From Bacteroidales bacterium (GTDB lineage Bacteria; Bacteroidota; Bacteroidia; Bacteroidales; Tenuifilaceae), in the NCBI GenBank assembly GCA_020636835.1, contig JACJXC010000007.1:124001-188000 (forward strand): a DNA stretch of 64,000 bases, given 5' to 3'. The number at the start of each line of letters is the position of its first letter. Within the stretch, counting starts at the first letter, position 1. The notes below the pieces were generated by a model. That model was not told the DNA's origin, ran no database searches, and saw only the letters and a list, made by a program, of their open reading frames with translations. Below are positions 7,849 to 19,300 of the stretch, piece after piece. The position numbers were made by a program, and so were the translations under genes.

Positions 7849-10800
7849 TTAATGTTTAACAAATCGCTTAACAAATACACCATCTCGAGTGGTCCCTTTA
7901 ACGATGTAAACCCCGCTCTCCAAATTGTGTACAGCAAAACTATGCCTCTCCCGATTGGGATTCATCATCATCATCATGCGCCCACCCATATTGTAAACCA
8001 TCAATTGCTCTATAGCACTAGGGCTTTCGACAACTACAAATTCACTGGCAGGGTTAGGGTATAGATCAACTGCTACGAATGAACTATTCTGGGGTACGCT
8101 CACCACGCTCTGCAGATTGGAATAAGTTGCAGCCTGGTACACATGGTTGGTATTTCCATCCTGAACAAAAAGCACCAACTTGGCATCCACAACCTCGGCC
8201 GAACTCTCCAACGGAACATCCACGGTTTGCTCCCGGGTTTGCCCCAAGGTCCAATCCGATGTGGGCAATAACACTCCGCTAGGACTAGGGTATAACCGCC
8301 GAAGCACATTGTAGTAATACTTCCCTGATGGAGCGGGTATGCTATCCTTCACCAATGCAGCGTAAAGGACAAGATTTTTCCCCGACAAATCGCTATTAGC
8401 CGTAATACTCACACTCAATTTGCCCACAACCCCCGAAATGGCTCCAAAGGATAACATAGGATCCTGAAGAGTCTCAATATCAACCGTTTTCTTATACGCT
8501 TTAATATCATTCTCGGTTAATAGGCTATACGGATTAACACCATTGGAGTAAACACTTGGAATTGAACCAACCCCATAATAAAATCCGCGCGATGTTGGTC
8601 CTGCCGTATAAAATCCATAAAAAGGATCACCTTCGGGGAATGAATAATGGTAGTGAATGGAAATCAAATCGCCTCCCTTTTCCTCACCAAACTGCTTAAG
8701 CATTAAGTTCGCTGCATCGTAATCATCGTGCACATTGGTAAATACCTCATTTAGTACCAACTGCTGGCGATCGCCAATCCAAAAATCGTCGAATGCAAAT
8801 CCGTTGAACGGGTTAATATTGATGGCCTCGTTGGCATAAACGATACGGAAACGGACGTTGGCCGAATCCTTTATCATATCCAAATTATGACGAGCCGTTA
8901 CCCAACCGCCCTGAGGGTTTGATCTACTCCAACCAGCCGATTGACCCGCAGGCTTACTGCTAATATTAATAGGATCGTACCAATTAACACCCTCGCCAGC
9001 TGCTCCCACCACGTTGGTACTCAACCAGGTTATCCCCCCGTCGGTGGAATACTGTAGCACGGCACCATCACGACCCTCCTCGGGAGCCGACCATATATTG
9101 AGTTTAACCATGGGTTTCTCCAATCCCCGCAAATCGAAACAGGGGCTGAGCACTTGCGACGACTCCTTAACCTGATTTGCAAGGCCTGTACCGGTGTACC
9201 ACGAGGTTGCCCCCGAAGCTGCCGAGTTGAAATAGGTTCCCGTGGGTGTTCCGAAAGTCCAACTCGAATAATCGGAATCGGAAAGCCCCTTGGCAACCCA
9301 ATCCTGAGTAGCTCCATCAAAGTTATCGAGATACACCTTGCTACTCGAAAAATCAATAAATTTCTGAACAGGAATCCTCTTAGTGATGGAATCCAAGCAC
9401 CCCTCAGCCGTTTCGATCACCAGTTCCAAGTCGTAGTTTCCCACCTCGGGGAATTTATACTTAAAGTTTTGTTCATTCGAAAGGGGAACTTCATTGTATT
9501 TCCAAGTATAGGATGCAACAGAACCACCCGAAGAATTATCGGTAAACAGAATGAAATCATCGGAAAAGCACTCCCTATCCCACTTAAAGTCGGCATTGGC
9601 GTTATACCCAATAGTCATATTCACTGAGCTCTCCGACAAGCAGCCCTTATCGGTTGTGGCCTTAAGACTAACCGTTTTAAGTCCGGCTGTAGTAAAAACA
9701 TATTTGGGACTCTTTTCGTAAACCTTATTACCCTCAAAACTCCACTCCCAATTTATTGTTGAACCAACAGGCTCGGTACTACTATTCTCGAAAGGAATCT
9801 CCTGATTAATGCCAGGGCATGATCCTATCGCTTTAAAACTCACCTCCGAAACCGGATTGACACTGATACTATTAATTATCTCCTTAAAGCACCCCCGCTC
9901 GGTTGTAAACTTATACTTTATGCTGTAATCGCCTGGGGTTTCCTGCAATGGAGAGAAAGTGGCAAAAATGGCGTTCCCTTGAAATGCCGCAGAACTTCCT
10001 GTGTAGGAGTATTCATTTGCTCCAACCATCTCGCGGTGCTGCCCCACAATCAGAAGCGGATCGGCGTTATTACAAAAATCAGTCCCAATATTCAGGCTGA
10101 TGTCGCCAATTGAATCGATATAAACCGCTTTGGCAATTTCGTAGGGAGTGGTACCAATGCTGTAGCGGTACCAAACCGTATCGGCACCCTCACCAGCAGC
10201 CGCTAAACTATACGAAGCGGTATGAGTATCTTTTTGAATTAACGCATTCTTTTTACTGGAGAAAACAAAATTTACGCCAATTCCCGGATTGCACGATATA
10301 TCAAAAGTAAGATTATCGTAACAGTAAACCGATTCGAGATTGCTGATAGGAGCCTCGGCGCGGTAAACCTTGGTGGGAACAACAGCACTCCCCACACAGC
10401 CAGAAGTTGCATCGGTGTAGGAGTATGTTATATCGATATTCTGCCCCAAATGTGCCTGACTAATCAGCGATGGCTTGAGGGTTTTGTTGAGCTCAATAAT
10501 TTCGCCATAAAAACTGCCCCCCTCGGGAGTACCACCCAAATCGATGGGTGTTTCGTCGTAATTATAATTATCGCGAAGGGTAAAGTGCACATCAGGAACA
10601 GGATAAACCATAGTATGCTTCTCCACAACGGGAGAAAAACAGCCCTCCTTGGTTTCGTAATAATACGAAATAACTAAATCCTGATCCTTGGGTGCGCCCG
10701 CAGGCGAAAAAGTACCCAAACTGGAGTTCTCAGGTGTAGAAAAACCTGCAGGACCCGAAAAATGCCCCTTAACCGCCTCGTGGTAATTATTCGCGGCAAT

Positions 10801-13800
10801 TAGCGTAACCTCGGCATCGTTACCACAATACGATGCTTCTAACGTTCCAAAATCAAGGGTTGTGGAAGGTTTAACAATGTCGAAATTATCGATAATCGCA
10901 TAAAACTTATCATTCTCTGTATAGGAATAATTTAGGCTATAACTACCTGCTGTAAAAAGTTTAGGATCGATAATAATTCTATGATCGGGAATAACACGCC
11001 ACTCGATGTTTGGAGTGGTACCTGGAATAGTAAATGATTCGGAGGTTACCGTGCCTAGCCCCTCCACTGTAATGGTATCGACCTCTGATGAAGCATTAAC
11101 ACAATAGAAAGTTGACAAACCATTGAAATAGACGGACTCATTCCGCACAATTACATCGTAAGTAACAGTATCCTTACATCCAAACCCATTAGTATAAGAG
11201 TACTTTAAGTTGCAGGTTACTGCACCGCCCGAAACATCAATAAGCGAAGGGTAAAAATACCCATCGGTACCAACACCATTGCCCCAAAAAGTACCCCCTG
11301 TCGGAATAACATACTTGGAAAGCTCATCTTTAACCTCGGTAACATTATATGGCGATGCGGTAACGTTAAATACAGGTGTGGTTACTGCATTTATGGTGAT
11401 TGTAGCATTCTCCAATGCCTCGGTGGTAGTATTCCCGGTATTGTCGGTTAAACTAACCAGAGTAAACGTTCCGCTAACAACATCAATTGTATAGGTATCG
11501 GCATTATGATTGGTTACAGTATGATCCGATGTTCCATCGTTGTATGTAAAGGTATAAGGCTTAATCCCTGTAAAGGTAAATGTAATTGGCACTTTTTGCC
11601 ATGGGTAATCGCACTTTGTTGTTGAACCGGTAATCCGAACCGTGGGCTTAGTATTAATTGATAGAGTCCCGCCCGATACGGAGGCACTTGCAGTGCTAGT
11701 AATATTATCCGCATTATCCTTTAGGCTAATGCTAATGGGCAAACTCGAAACCGCATTCCTATTTGTACTCGAAGCGTTCACGGTATAAAAAACTCGGTAC
11801 GTATTATCGCCCATATTCGCAAAAACAGCCGATTCGCCATTTACAAGCACACTGCCATCGGCTGTATAATTATTGGCATCGGCGGTAATGGTTACGGGAA
11901 TAACACTGCCAATTCCAAAGTTTCCGGCACTAACAACAGTTGACGATATAGCAGGAGCAACAGCATCAACAAGTACTCCGGTAGTGCTCGCAATATTGTT
12001 AAGTGCTAAATTGGCATCTTGAGATCCCCTATAAATATCACCTGAATTCAAAACAATAGAACTCCCCAAGACTATTCCATCGGTATCAAGATTTCCAGAA
12101 ACTACAGTATACTTAAAAACCAAACTGGTAGAACCTGATCCGGTAGAATAGAATGCCTTAACAGTTCCCCCGGTATTCAGTACAACATTCAAATAGGGAG
12201 CGCCCAATACTGTAACCGATTTATCGTACACAACAGTAAAGCTCAATACCTCACCCGCACGGTAGCAACCATCAGCGGGCACCCCAACCGATTGGACCAC
12301 CGGAGCCACGGCATCAACCTTAACCCCCGAAGTACTTGCAACTCCATTCAATTCCAAATCAGCTGCGTTTCCAGCCAAATCGTCAATTGCATCACCAGTA
12401 GGCAAGATTATTAAATTATCAACACTTACCCCATTGCCATCGTAATCGCCGGATTGAACTGTGTATCTGAACACCAATGCAGAGGTACCCGATCCACTTA
12501 CGTAATTAACATGCTTATTATTACCAGAGTATAAGTCGATTGTAAAGTATGGAGTACCAGTAACCTCAACCGATTCGCTATAATTAACAGTAAAATCGAG
12601 ATTTTCGCCCAAACCATAGGTGTTGCTAGCCGGAACACTAACCGACAAAACGGTTGGAGGGTTTGAGTCGTAGGTTATACTAAGCGGATCGGCGGCAGTA
12701 TTACCATTGCTCACATTATCGTAAGCCACATTGGCAATTACATTAACAGTAACAAGCCCTTGAGCTGATGGGGTAATACTTGCAGTGTAGGTTGTACCAC
12801 TCCCACTAAAACCACTTGCCGTTCCATTGGTAACCGATATATCTTCTAAAACAAAACCTGTAACCAATTTACTAAAAGTAATTGTAATTGGAATTGGAGA
12901 AACATTGGTTAAACTATTGGCCGTGGATGTAATAGTAACAGATGGCCCCACATTGTCGAAATCAATTGAGAATTGCGGAGCTGCATTATTTCCATTACCA
13001 GCAGCATCGGTTACCGCTCCGACAGCGATGTCAACCTTAACAGCCCCAGCAATAGATGCTGTTATATCGGCAGTATAGTTGGCACCACTCCCGCTTAGAT
13101 TGCTTGCCGAGCCATTGGTTACCGAAATATCCTCAATGGCAAAACCCGTAACAGACTCATTAAAAGTTATGCTTATCGGGATTGGAGTTGCATTTGTAGG
13201 GCTTGTTTCCGTTGAAGTGATTGCAACGGTGGGGCTTTGGCTATCGTAAGTTACGGAGAAAGTAGGGGCAGCTGCGTTTCCATTACCGGCACCATCGGTT
13301 GCGACTCCAGCTGAAATATCAACAGAAACGGATCCTTGTCCGCTCGGTGTTATATTGGCAGTATAGCTGGCACCACTCCCACTAAGATTGCTTGCCGAGC
13401 CATTGGTTACCGAAATGTCCTCAATGGCAAAACCCGTAACAGACTCATTAAAAGTTATGCTTATAGGGATTGGGCTTGCATTTGTAGGGCTTGTTTCCGT
13501 TGAAGTGATTGCAACGGTGGGGCTTTGGATATCGTACATTCTGGAGAACGTAGGTGAAGCCTGATTATTGTCTCCGCCGGTTGTTGCAGTACAAACCGAG
13601 GCAGGCACACCTACCGTTAACAATCCATTGCTTGTGGGTGTTACACTTACTGTAAACACAGGATTTGCAGTGGGATTAAAGCCAGACAGCGTACAATTCG
13701 CCACAACAATATCTCCAACTTCAAACCCGTCAACAGCCTCGCTGAATGTTATGGTAACTTCAAATGAACTAGCATTGGTAGGATTGGGCTCGGTACTCGA

Positions 13801-13887
13801 TATCACCACTGTTGGCTGAGCAGCCATAAGCGATGAATACTTCATAATAGTAAGTAAAACGAGTATTATTAAACTATTTGCTTTCAT
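7849..13887 (-). CDS. Giant repetitive surface protein with Ig-like repeats, PKD and Omp28-like parts and a T9SS sorting domain
   Basis: About 2012 aa, start taken at the ATG 13885-13887 (MKANSLIILVLL), which has a proper signal peptide; the longer frame adds 12 unlikely residues. Order: signal peptide; four approx. 96-aa bacterial Ig-like repeats (PTVAITSTETSPTNA..., ending NGN.AA), two of them nearly identical in DNA; two Bap-like repeats (VP..G.Y..GE.L.FTV.Y); several beta-sandwich modules with paired Cys; two PKD domains (about residues 1380-1530: WEWSFEGN, YTWKYNE); a jelly-roll-like region (FDGATQDW); an Omp28-like thioredoxin-fold segment (LNEVFTNVHDDYDAANLML) lacking a CxxC pair; and the C-terminal T9SS type A domain (DLYPNPASEF ... 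GVYIVKG...VKRFVKH). It should be exported through the outer membrane and anchored or released at the cell surface. It is the last gene of the 18-kb minus-strand block, 160 bp after a lipoprotein gene. Confidence 0.9.
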   Translation of the reverse strand: MKANSLIILVLLTIMKYSSLMAAQPTVVISSTEPNPTNASSFEVTITFSEAVDGFEVGDIVVANCTLSGFNPTANPVFTVSVTPTSNGLLTVGVPASVCTATTGGDNNQASPTFSRMYDIQSPTVAITSTETSPTNASPIPISITFNESVTGFAIEDISVTNGSASNLSGSGASYTANITPSGQGSVSVDISAGVATDGAGNGNAAAPTFSVTYDSQSPTVAITSTETSPTNATPIPISITFNESVTGFAIEDISVTNGSASNLSGSGANYTADITASIAGAVKVDIAVGAVTDAAGNGNNAAPQFSIDFDNVGPSVTITSTANSLTNVSPIPITITFSKLVTGFVLEDISVTNGTASGFSGSGTTYTASITPSAQGLVTVNVIANVAYDNVSNGNTAADPLSITYDSNPPTVLSVSVPASNTYGLGENLDFTVNYSESVEVTGTPYFTIDLYSGNNKHVNYVSGSGTSALVFRYTVQSGDYDGNGVSVDNLIILPTGDAIDDLAGNAADLELNGVASTSGVKVDAVAPVVQSVGVPADGCYRAGEVLSFTVVYDKSVTVLGAPYLNVVLNTGGTVKAFYSTGSGSTSLVFKYTVVSGNLDTDGIVLGSSIVLNSGDIYRGSQDANLALNNIASTTGVLVDAVAPAISSTVVSAGNFGIGSVIPVTITADANNYTADGSVLVNGESAVFANMGDNTYRVFYTVNASSTNRNAVSSLPISISLKDNADNITSTASASVSGGTLSINTKPTVRITGSTTKCDYPWQKVPITFTFTGIKPYTFTYNDGTSDHTVTNHNADTYTIDVVSGTFTLVSLTDNTGNTTTEALENATITINAVTTPVFNVTASPYNVTEVKDELSKYVIPTGGTFWGNGVGTDGYFYPSLIDVSGGAVTCNLKYSYTNGFGCKDTVTYDVIVRNESVYFNGLSTFYCVNASSEVDTITVEGLGTVTSESFTIPGTTPNIEWRVIPDHRIIIDPKLFTAGSYSLNYSYTENDKFYAIIDNFDIVKPSTTLDFGTLEASYCGNDAEVTLIAANNYHEAVKGHFSGPAGFSTPENSSLGTFSPAGAPKDQDLVISYYYETKEGCFSPVVEKHTMVYPVPDVHFTLRDNYNYDETPIDLGGTPEGGSFYGEIIELNKTLKPSLISQAHLGQNIDITYSYTDATSGCVGSAVVPTKVYRAEAPISNLESVYCYDNLTFDISCNPGIGVNFVFSSKKNALIQKDTHTASYSLAAAGEGADTVWYRYSIGTTPYEIAKAVYIDSIGDISLNIGTDFCNNADPLLIVGQHREMVGANEYSYTGSSAAFQGNAIFATFSPLQETPGDYSIKYKFTTERGCFKEIINSISVNPVSEVSFKAIGSCPGINQEIPFENSSTEPVGSTINWEWSFEGNKVYEKSPKYVFTTAGLKTVSLKATTDKGCLSESSVNMTIGYNANADFKWDRECFSDDFILFTDNSSGGSVASYTWKYNEVPLSNEQNFKYKFPEVGNYDLELVIETAEGCLDSITKRIPVQKFIDFSSSKVYLDNFDGATQDWVAKGLSDSDYSSWTFGTPTGTYFNSAASGATSWYTGTGLANQVKESSQVLSPCFDLRGLEKPMVKLNIWSAPEEGRDGAVLQYSTDGGITWLSTNVVGAAGEGVNWYDPINISSKPAGQSAGWSRSNPQGGWVTARHNLDMIKDSANVRFRIVYANEAININPFNGFAFDDFWIGDRQQLVLNEVFTNVHDDYDAANLMLKQFGEEKGGDLISIHYHYSFPEGDPFYGFYTAGPTSRGFYYGVGSIPSVYSNGVNPYSLLTENDIKAYKKTVDIETLQDPMLSFGAISGVVGKLSVSITANSDLSGKNLVLYAALVKDSIPAPSGKYYYNVLRRLYPSPSGVLLPTSDWTLGQTREQTVDVPLESSAEVVDAKLVLFVQDGNTNHVYQAATYSNLQSVVSVPQNSSFVAVDLYPNPASEFVVVESPSAIEQLMVYNMGGRMMMMMNPNRERHSFAVHNLESGVYIVKGTTRDGVFVKRFVKH
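7963..7977. repeat. CAT x5 microsatellite in the sorting domain
   Basis: Five CAT triplets encode a run of Met in the T9SS C-terminal domain of the adhesin (GGRMMMMMNP). Length change would be in frame. Confidence 0.7.
13145..13538 (-). repeat. Near-identical 288-bp tandem repeat in the adhesin gene
   Basis: The stretch at about 13145-13250 recurs almost base for base at about 13433-13538, an offset of 288 bp or exactly 96 codons. It covers the start of two successive Ig-like repeats. Two further repeats of the same length have diverged more. Confidence 0.85.
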
Positions 13888-14046
13888 CTGTTTAAAATTT
13901 ACAAAGTAACTTATTCTCAGCACAATTCAACTTGCAATTTTGCATTTTTATAACCAACCTATCCGGCCTATTGGCTGGCAGGTACCTATATTTTAATCAC
14001 TGCGTTTTGTAAAATTTGCAACATGGCTTTTCGTAACAATTATTGC

Positions 14047-15174
14047 TTAATTCTTGAGCATAAAGTAATTCTTATCGGATTTAATCAACTGAATTGATTT
14101 ACCAAAGGTTGAAGCAGTTGTTCCAACCAGAATGAATCCTCCATCGCTAGTATTCTGGATCTGACCTGCCGACCCTTGAATTTTACGAAGATTATTTGCC
14201 TCAGGCAAAAGCGTTCCATCTGTCCCCACTGGAATAAAAATAATGTACGGCACCCCTTCCAGAACACTCTCCCCGCATAGAACCAAAGAGCCATCGTTAT
14301 TGCGTAACACCGATTTTCCGCCAATCCCATCGGTGGGCTCACTACGCCACGCCCTATCCAACGCAGGGGTAATACACTCCAGCACGGTAGTCGAAGCGCT
14401 ACCATTCAGCAGTACGTAAAATTGATCGCCGGAATACAACGCATCGGCTACCACTTCGTTGGTGCTACCAACGCTAACCGAGGAGTTAATTCCAAAATGG
14501 GTTTTAGGCACAACTAAAACAGAGGCTTTTTGGGTTGCCCCATCGGTACCCACAAGGATAAGCTCGTCGTTGCGAATAAAAATTTTCTGGAAAGAGCTAT
14601 TTAAACTGATCTGAAAATGTTTAGCCCAAACCGGATTTCCCATAGCATCGAGCTTCGAGATAAAGTAATCGGTTTTACCGGCCTTCAAAGTATCGGAATA
14701 ACCGGCCAGGTACAAACTACTCCCATCGGTGGCAATATCGTTAACGCAAATGCTGTAGGTATTTTTTCCTATAGGCTGCGACCATTGAACCACGCCCTGC
14801 ATATCAATTTTAGTGATGTATGAATGCACCAATCCGCTCTCGTCGGTTGCCGTACTGGCAACAACAAAGCCATCGGCAACGGAACGTATTGCCTGACCCT
14901 CATCCTTTGCATCGTCCAATCCAAACGTATTGTCCCAAACCCGATTGCCACTGGCATCAACTCTACAGATGTAAACCTGATAATCGGAATTATCCACCAA
15001 ATCGGTTCCCAACAAAAGGTATCCACCCTCGGGGAGCTCAACAATATCGATGCCCACACTCTCGTATCCACTTCCAAAAATCTTTACAAAATTTTTGGAT
15101 TGAAAGTCGGAAATGGAACTCTCGCACGAAAATAGGGTGATTGCAACCAGAAATATGTAATAATATCGCTTCAT
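14047..15174 (-). CDS. Lipoprotein with beta-propeller-like repeats
   Basis: 375 aa. The signal sequence has a lipobox (ITLFSCES), with lipidated Cys about residue 17. The remainder consists of 45-60-aa units of the type 'GGYLLLGT..D..DYQVYICRVDASGNRVW', which build beta-propellers in Bacteroidota surface proteins; about six units can be seen. Likely location is the outer membrane, periplasmic or outer face. Its ATG lies 1 bp from the stop of the outer-membrane barrel gene before it, so the two are almost certainly co-translated. It is followed by the T9SS adhesin gene. No enzymatic motif is visible. Binding or assembly partner of the barrel is an inference from gene order. Confidence 0.75.
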   Translation of the reverse strand: MKRYYYIFLVAITLFSCESSISDFQSKNFVKIFGSGYESVGIDIVELPEGGYLLLGTDLVDNSDYQVYICRVDASGNRVWDNTFGLDDAKDEGQAIRSVADGFVVASTATDESGLVHSYITKIDMQGVVQWSQPIGKNTYSICVNDIATDGSSLYLAGYSDTLKAGKTDYFISKLDAMGNPVWAKHFQISLNSSFQKIFIRNDELILVGTDGATQKASVLVVPKTHFGINSSVSVGSTNEVVADALYSGDQFYVLLNGSASTTVLECITPALDRAWRSEPTDGIGGKSVLRNNDGSLVLCGESVLEGVPYIIFIPVGTDGTLLPEANNLRKIQGSAGQIQNTSDGGFILVGTTASTFGKSIQLIKSDKNYFMLKN

Positions 15175-15175
15175 A

Positions 15176-16201
15176 CTACTTAATTTTCTTTGGGTTATAA
15201 ATTGGGCGGATGTACGATACCGAAATGTAGTATTGATTTAACCGCAAATCGTCCAGCACAAAGTAATACTTGCTGAATAGCGTCTGATTTGAGTACCGCT
15301 TGTCGTTGTTGGCCTGAACCATGGTGCTGAGCTTATATCCACCGGCAACATTGAACCAACCATCCCAAAGTTTGAATGACGCTCCCAGCCCAACAAACGG
15401 ACGCACATCGAACCTATTGCTACTGCTCAACAAATCCTCGGTTCCCGAAAATGGCTCCTGACGCCCAATAATCTTGTCAAGCCGGGTGAGCTCCACGGTT
15501 GACTTCGCAAGGTAAACCGGTTCAACACCCGCTTTTGCAAAGATTGTTATTCCCCTCAGATTGTAGTTGTACCTTACAGCAAGCGGAAGCCCAATATAGG
15601 TACTCGAGAACGATCCGGTAACCGATGAGTAGGACGTTGGAGTATTGGAATAATCGAAGTTTTGCACGGTTAGCGAAACGCCAATGCTATAATCGAAATC
15701 CCGGTACAACGAATTGATATAATTAAGCGCCACGCCGTACCCCATTTTCGGTTTATACGTCGATTCGATGGTATTTATATCGCCAACTCCGTACTGCTCA
15801 ACAACCGATGGTTTGCAGAATGTAACACCAGCAGAAAGTTCTACCTTAAAGATGGGGTTTGTCCGGTAGGTACGATATAGGTTAACGAACTCCTTCGGAT
15901 CGTTCACTGCAATGGAATAGCTCGGGAACTCGTTTAAAAACCTCATCATCACCTCGTCGGCTTGCTGTAAACGTTCGCTAAACAGGTAGGTTTGGATCAG
16001 GAGTTTATAGGCACGCACCTTTTCCTCCTTGGTAAAACCATCCTGCAAACATGACTGAAGCATCTGGGGAATCTCATCGAGTTTACCCTCATCGAATTTC
16101 CGCTCGGCCTCCTTAAGCACCTCGGTGCAAACCGATGCGGTTTGAGCACTGGCAAAACCAATTGAAAAAACCAGAAGAATAACAGCAATGTAACTTTTCA
16201 T
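15176..16201 (-). CDS. Outer-membrane beta-barrel protein with N-terminal helical (TPR-like) domain
   Basis: 341 aa from the ATG at 16199-16201 (MKSYIAVILL...), which gives a clean signal peptide ending at ASAQ; the longer frame adds five residues. Residues about 25-110 form a helical region (EAERKFDEGKLDEIPQML ... AYKLLIQTYLFSERL) that ends with a DPKEFVNLYRTYRTNP linker. From about 120 to the end alternating aromatic strands of an 8-10-stranded barrel occur, closing with YYISVSYIRP. The leader AATTTTAAACAC directly precedes the ATG and is shared with two other exported-protein genes in the window. It lies 194 bp after the STAND-WD40 gene and 1 bp before the lipoprotein gene. Role unknown. 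Confidence 0.75.
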   Translation of the reverse strand: MKSYIAVILLVFSIGFASAQTASVCTEVLKEAERKFDEGKLDEIPQMLQSCLQDGFTKEEKVRAYKLLIQTYLFSERLQQADEVMMRFLNEFPSYSIAVNDPKEFVNLYRTYRTNPIFKVELSAGVTFCKPSVVEQYGVGDINTIESTYKPKMGYGVALNYINSLYRDFDYSIGVSLTVQNFDYSNTPTSYSSVTGSFSSTYIGLPLAVRYNYNLRGITIFAKAGVEPVYLAKSTVELTRLDKIIGRQEPFSGTEDLLSSSNRFDVRPFVGLGASFKLWDGWFNVAGGYKLSTMVQANNDKRYSNQTLFSKYYFVLDDLRLNQYYISVSYIRPIYNPKKIK

Positions 16202-16395
16202 GTGTTTAAAATTCATTAAATATCTTATTTCCGAATAAATTCAACTTAAATATGAGTTTTACTCATAAAAATACAAACATGAAACCAGCCTCCCTTCCTA
16301 CCAACAAGCATACGGCAACTAGGTGTTCATGATTTAATCATTTCGCATTGTATAAACACAAGCACATACCATCTAATTAAAAAACATATAATCAA

Positions 16396-19300
16396 CTACT
16401 TGCATTCAGTGGGGCTATACTCAATATCCTCACCCACATAGTTTTTCCACTCATCCCGAGTTAACGTACGTTTCAAATAATCACAATAACCATCAATCAA
16501 TCGGGAAACGCTCAAAGGGTAGCGACGGATATTCCCCACCTTATCGCCTGTAAAAACATACTGATCGTCGTTAGAGAATATGGCATAGGTAGCCCATGTG
16601 TTGTGATCGTCGAGCACAATGGGAAGCGTGTTTAAATCGCCCATATTCCAAAGCCGAACCGATCCATCGTAACTCGACGATGCCATATATTTACCATCGT
16701 TGGAAAATACAATGGACGAAACTTTTGCGGTATGCCCCCTAAGTATTCTCTGGGGCTGTTCGGCATTAAGATCCCACAGGTAAATAGTTCCCTCATTTGA
16801 GCCCAAGCCTGCCCCCAGGATGTTGCGATGTGGATTATATGCAATATCGCCCCAGTTTGCACGAGCTACCGACGTCACCTGCTTTTGTACAGGCTGATCA
16901 TCCAAAACATTTTGAATCAACATAATACTGCCATCCAAGTTAGCAATACAGAGCGTATTGTTGTGCTTGTAGTATTTAGCAGCATTAATCCGCGAATCGG
17001 TTTTGAACACCACACGCCCTTTGCTCTTGTAATCGGGTGTAATGGATATATACTGATTATAAACAATCAGCAAATTGCCGTTGGGCAACACAAAAAAGTC
17101 TTTAACCTCGTTGGGCTGAATAGTGTATAAATCGGATGTTTTAGCCTGTAAATCGTATGCAAAAAAACGGTTATCGGTAACACCGTATAGGATATTGCCG
17201 TGCATGGCAATCTTTTTAACAATAGACAAATCGCTATTGAGGATTTGAGGCACCTTCGAATGAGCATCCCAAGCGATTAAGCGCCCATCGCTACCCGCGG
17301 AGTAAAACACCCCATTAATCTGAACAAATGTCCGGATAAAACTGGAATGCCCGGAGTAAACATTAAAACCATCACCCTTAAACAGTTTCACCGCCGAGTA
17401 AATAGCCCGGTAGATGTCGGGGTCGTAGGCAACTCCAGTAAAATCCTGGTTAAAGCTATACGCTTGGTAAGCCAGCAAACCTTTTAGCAAAGTGTCGGTG
17501 GTAAGCTGTTCGCTTTTAACAGCCATCGACTGGGCAATAGAGAGCATCCGGCGCCGCTCGGCATCGCGGCTCGCTGCCTCGGCTTTATCCTTCTGCGTTT
17601 TAGCAAGCGCGGCATTCTGCTCGGCTAATTTCTGCTGCTCCTGTGCCTCAATCGATTTGTTGGTTGCAATAGCGCGCTGCCTGTCGGCCTCGGAAAGGTT
17701 ATACTGAGCAACAAGGGTTTGCTGGACTGCAAGTCTACGCTGAATTTCGGCACTATCCTTCTGCACCATTGCCAACTTCTCGTTCTGCAATGCCAGTTCG
17801 CGCTGTTTTTTCGCCTCAATGGCCTGCTCAGTCGCAATCTCCTTTTGCTTTTCGGCATCGGTCTTAGCGCTTAACGCATCCTGTCGCTGCACAAGGGCAA
17901 GAATCCCCAGTCCAATTGATATTAGGGCTGCAGTTCCGAGAACCAGCGCAACAATTTTTGAACGACGGATAGCGCGTTTCTGCAATCGCACCTTATTCTC
18001 CTCCTCGGCAATGTACTCCTCCTCGCTGGTTTGAAGGTAAACCATGGTGCGTTCAAAAGCCGGATTGTACCTCGACGCCCAGGCCAGATTGGGTTGCTGC
18101 TTATCGCGCCAATTAATGGCCAACTGTAAATCCGGAGGTCCCCAGAGCGAGGTTTTGCCCAAATCGTAAAGTTCGGCGGAATCGGCAAGGCGCACGTACA
18201 TCTTCACCGAGGCAGCCTCGTCCTCCACCCATGTTCTAAGTTTATCCCAAACTCGCATCAAACTCTCGTGCGAAATATCAATATATGAATCGCCATTTAA
18301 CTCAATGCCAGGAGCTGGGGTGAGGAATGTTCGACCTTTCCTACGAAAAATCTCAACCACCTTAATAACCTCAGCGGGAGTAGTTTCGGCAATGCGGGCA
18401 AGCTCAGCCACACTGGTTGGCCGGCGCACACCCCGGTTATCGGCACCCTTCTCGGTAAGCGACTTAAATATTACCTCGCAAACTTTTTTTTGCTCAAAGG
18501 AGATTTCGTCGAAGGCTTCGTTGGCATGAACCGACAGGGCTCGCTCCATCCTACCAATAGCCTCGTACTCGTTAACTCCCAACGGATGGGTATGGTTTGT
18601 ACTGTTCAACCAGTACTCCCAGGTACGCATCAGGGCATGCTGAAGTATTGGCAACTCATCGGGGTTGTTCCCCATCTCGTTCAGGAGAAGCTGTACCAGC
18701 TGATCGGTAATTTTACCTCCCCCCACCGCAATAGGCCCTGTAACAGCCTTGCGAAAATCGTCGCGGGTCATTCGGGGAATTAGGTAATGGCTGTCGTTAA
18801 TCAACTTGGTGAGACCCTGATAGGGCGAACAATCGCCTATAAAATCGGATCGCATGGTGATTACCACATAGATAGGCATCTCGGTTTGCCTAATGGCACT
18901 AATCAGCAGATTAACAAAATGCTCCGATTGGTTTAATGCCGATGCGTCTTTGGTTGAGTACTGATATCGGAATAGTTCCTCGAACTGATCGACCAGAATA
19001 AGGACATTCTCGTTGGAATCGACTCCATACTGTTTAACCACATTCTGAATACCCGACGACGAGCGTTTCAGCAAGGCCTGATCGATAAAACTATCGGTTT
19101 CGACCTGCTCGGACTCCGACGACTGGCTAAATGTTTGGGCAATAGACTTAGCCAAATTGCCAACAGGATTCAATCCCGGGCGGGTAATCACCACCTTCCA
19201 CTTAGATCGGCCGTTGTGCAGAAACCCTCCGTAAAGAGTAGGGAGTAGCCCACAGTAAATCAGCGACGATTTTCCTGTTCCGGATGCCCCCAGAACTGCA

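Noticed and set aside
7963..7977. CAT repeat as a phase-variable switch
   Set aside because: The unit is three bases, so slippage stays in frame and would only change a Met run.
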